This document shows, piece after piece, positions 15,725 to 16,239 of a stretch of 16,239 nucleotides of DNA. The notes beneath the pieces were generated by a model. That model saw only the letters and a program-made list of their open reading frames with translations. It was not told where the DNA came from and did not search any database. Source of the DNA: Sulfurovum sp. (GTDB lineage Bacteria; Campylobacterota; Campylobacteria; Campylobacterales; Sulfurovaceae); contig JALSTF010000087.1 of assembly GCA_026983895.1 (NCBI GenBank), positions 1 through 16,239 of the forward strand, given 5' to 3'. Every line of letters starts with the position of its first letter. Position 1 is the first letter of the stretch. Made by a program: the position numbers and the translations under genes.

Positions 15725-15931
15725 TTAGCCTTCGATAGTAACAGTGATCTTGCCTTCAGCGATCTCTCTGAGTGCAATGTCAGTATACTTCATGTTGCTT
15801 GTATCGATATCAAGCAGCACTTCTGCTCCGTTAGCGATCTTCTCTGCCCTTTTTCCTACGGCATTGGCCAGAAGATATTTATCGAAATTCACTTTTTCCA
15901 GTGCTTTTGCGGTCAGTTGTTCTGTTCTCAT
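15725..15931 (-). CDS. rpoZ: RNA polymerase omega subunit
   Basis: The small subunit that helps assemble beta' and, in E. coli, forms part of ppGpp site 1. The 68-aa product, MRTEQLTAKALEKVNFDKYL followed by LANAVGKRAEKIANG and YTDIALREIAEGKI, matches the short epsilonproteobacterial omega. AAAGGA lies about 6 bp before the ATG. It sits 6 bp ahead of the spoT TTG and in the same frame, as in the classic rpoZ–spoT pairing. Upstream is a 127-bp gap to pyrH with a large palindrome; an A/T-rich stretch (TATATATAC) just before the gene could serve as a weak internal -10. Confidence 0.95.
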   Translation of the reverse strand: MRTEQLTAKALEKVNFDKYLLANAVGKRAEKIANGAEVLLDIDTSNMKYTDIALREIAEGKITVTIEG

Positions 15932-15963
15932 GGTTTTCCTTTTTTGTATATATATTTTTAAAC

Positions 15964-16053
15964 CGGTCTAGAATGTAGTACGACAAGCAATGCACCCAAT
16001 CCGAAGGGCGGCTTTGCCGTTTGCATTGCGCCAGAGTACTACACTATAAACCG
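15964..16053. repeat. ~90-bp nested palindrome between pyrH and rpoZ
   Basis: Nested inverted repeats are visible. Outer arms: TGTAGTAC (15974–15981) with GTACTACA (16036–16043), extended outward with 7 of 10 further pairs to 15964 and 16053. Inner arms: GCAATGCA (15987–15994) with TGCATTGC (16022–16029), separated from the outer stem by a GACAA/GCCAGA internal loop. At the tip, CGGC-TTT-GCCG (16009–16019) forms a small hairpin. No T-run follows in either direction, so it is not a standard terminator. It could be a palindromic mobile repeat (REP or MITE-like) or a structured RNA in the pyrH–rpoZ–spoT mRNA. I do not recognise a named family. Confidence 0.75.
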
Positions 16054-16058
16054 AACCG

Positions 16059-16239
16059 TTATTGAACGATAGAGCAAAGGCTCATATCACCCTTCATGAT
16101 CGCAAGAAGATTTCCCTCTTCGAACATATTGCATACGACGATCGGCAGACTGTTCTCTCTCGCCAGTGCGATAGAGGTATCATCCATCACTTTGATGTCT
16201 TTGGTCAACGCCTGTTCATAACTCAGGGTATCAAGCTTT
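16059..16239 (-). CDS. pyrH: uridylate kinase (partial, C-terminal end)
   Basis: UMP kinase, which phosphorylates UMP to UDP in pyrimidine supply. Only the last 59 residues lie in the window: KLDTLSYEQAL, then KDIKVMDDTSIALARENSLP, IVVCNMFEEGNLLAIMKGD and the end MSLCSIVQ. The run K-V-M-D-x-T-x-x-x-L-x-x-x-N-x-x-P-I-x-V and the following GNL match the conserved PyrH C-terminus. The protein stops at TAA 16061–16059. Its place before rpoZ–spoT–tyrS agrees with the order recalled for H. pylori and C. jejuni. Confidence 0.93.
   Translation of the reverse strand, partial: KLDTLSYEQALTKDIKVMDDTSIALARENSLPIVVCNMFEEGNLLAIMKGDMSLCSIVQ

Noticed and set aside
15964..16053. Reading the pyrH–rpoZ palindrome as an integron attC site, a CRISPR repeat or a terminator
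   Set aside because: No GTTRRRY-type core sites or integrase, no repeated spacer units, and no T-run after either stem.

Overview
The window looks like a core chromosomal region of a Campylobacterota (epsilonproteobacterial) genome, most like Sulfurovum or Sulfurimonas. The main reason is the minus-strand order pyrH–rpoZ–spoT–tyrS–nitronate-monooxygenase-like–AMIN/amidase. As I recall it, this is the order in Helicobacter pylori (HP0777 down to HP0772), and Campylobacter jejuni is similar. A divergent type II TyrRS, a 614-aa RpoD and T-rich promoters with clear TATAAT boxes fit the same group. The genus is an inference; no sequence search was possible.

Left block (1–4582, minus strand) is one tight run: leuD, leuB, purU, trmL, a 48-aa single-span membrane protein, and glyS (running off the left edge). 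The first five genes overlap or are spaced by only a few bases, and about 58 bp precede glyS. One good promoter (TTGTTA–17 bp–TATAAT) sits upstream of leuD. The block combines leucine synthesis, formate/one-carbon supply, tRNA wobble methylation and glycyl-tRNA charging. leuD starts with TTG.

Central block (4583–8586, plus strand) holds rpoD, the housekeeping sigma factor, divergent from leuD. A compact hairpin terminator follows it. The next gene, a CinA/MoaB-type molybdopterin-binding-domain protein, has a TATAAT box only 6 bp before its ATG and is probably read from a leaderless mRNA. An MFS permease follows, overlapping or abutting that gene.

Right block (8593–16239, minus strand) begins at its 5' side with pyrH (C-terminal end only), rpoZ and spoT (TTG start, same frame as rpoZ after one stop codon). 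Then come tyrS, a flavin-dependent nitronate monooxygenase-like protein with a C-terminal cysteine cluster, and two tandem paralogous N-acetylmuramoyl-L-alanine amidases. The first amidase has an AMIN domain; the second is a short lipoprotein without one. A secreted YtfJ-family thioredoxin-fold protein, convergent with the MFS gene, closes the block. The genes link nucleotide supply, transcription, the stringent response, translation and cell-wall hydrolysis.

No CRISPR array, phage, transposase, tRNA or rRNA is visible, and no obviously new multi-gene system. The least explained structures are a roughly 90-bp nested palindrome in the pyrH–rpoZ gap and a GTCATTCC-type palindromic repeat between spoT and tyrS. 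Next in interest are the tandem amidase paralogue, the cysteine motif of the nitronate monooxygenase-like protein and the probable leaderless gene after rpoD. No gene-free stretch exceeds 300 bp; the longest is the 159-bp leuD/rpoD divergent promoter region.
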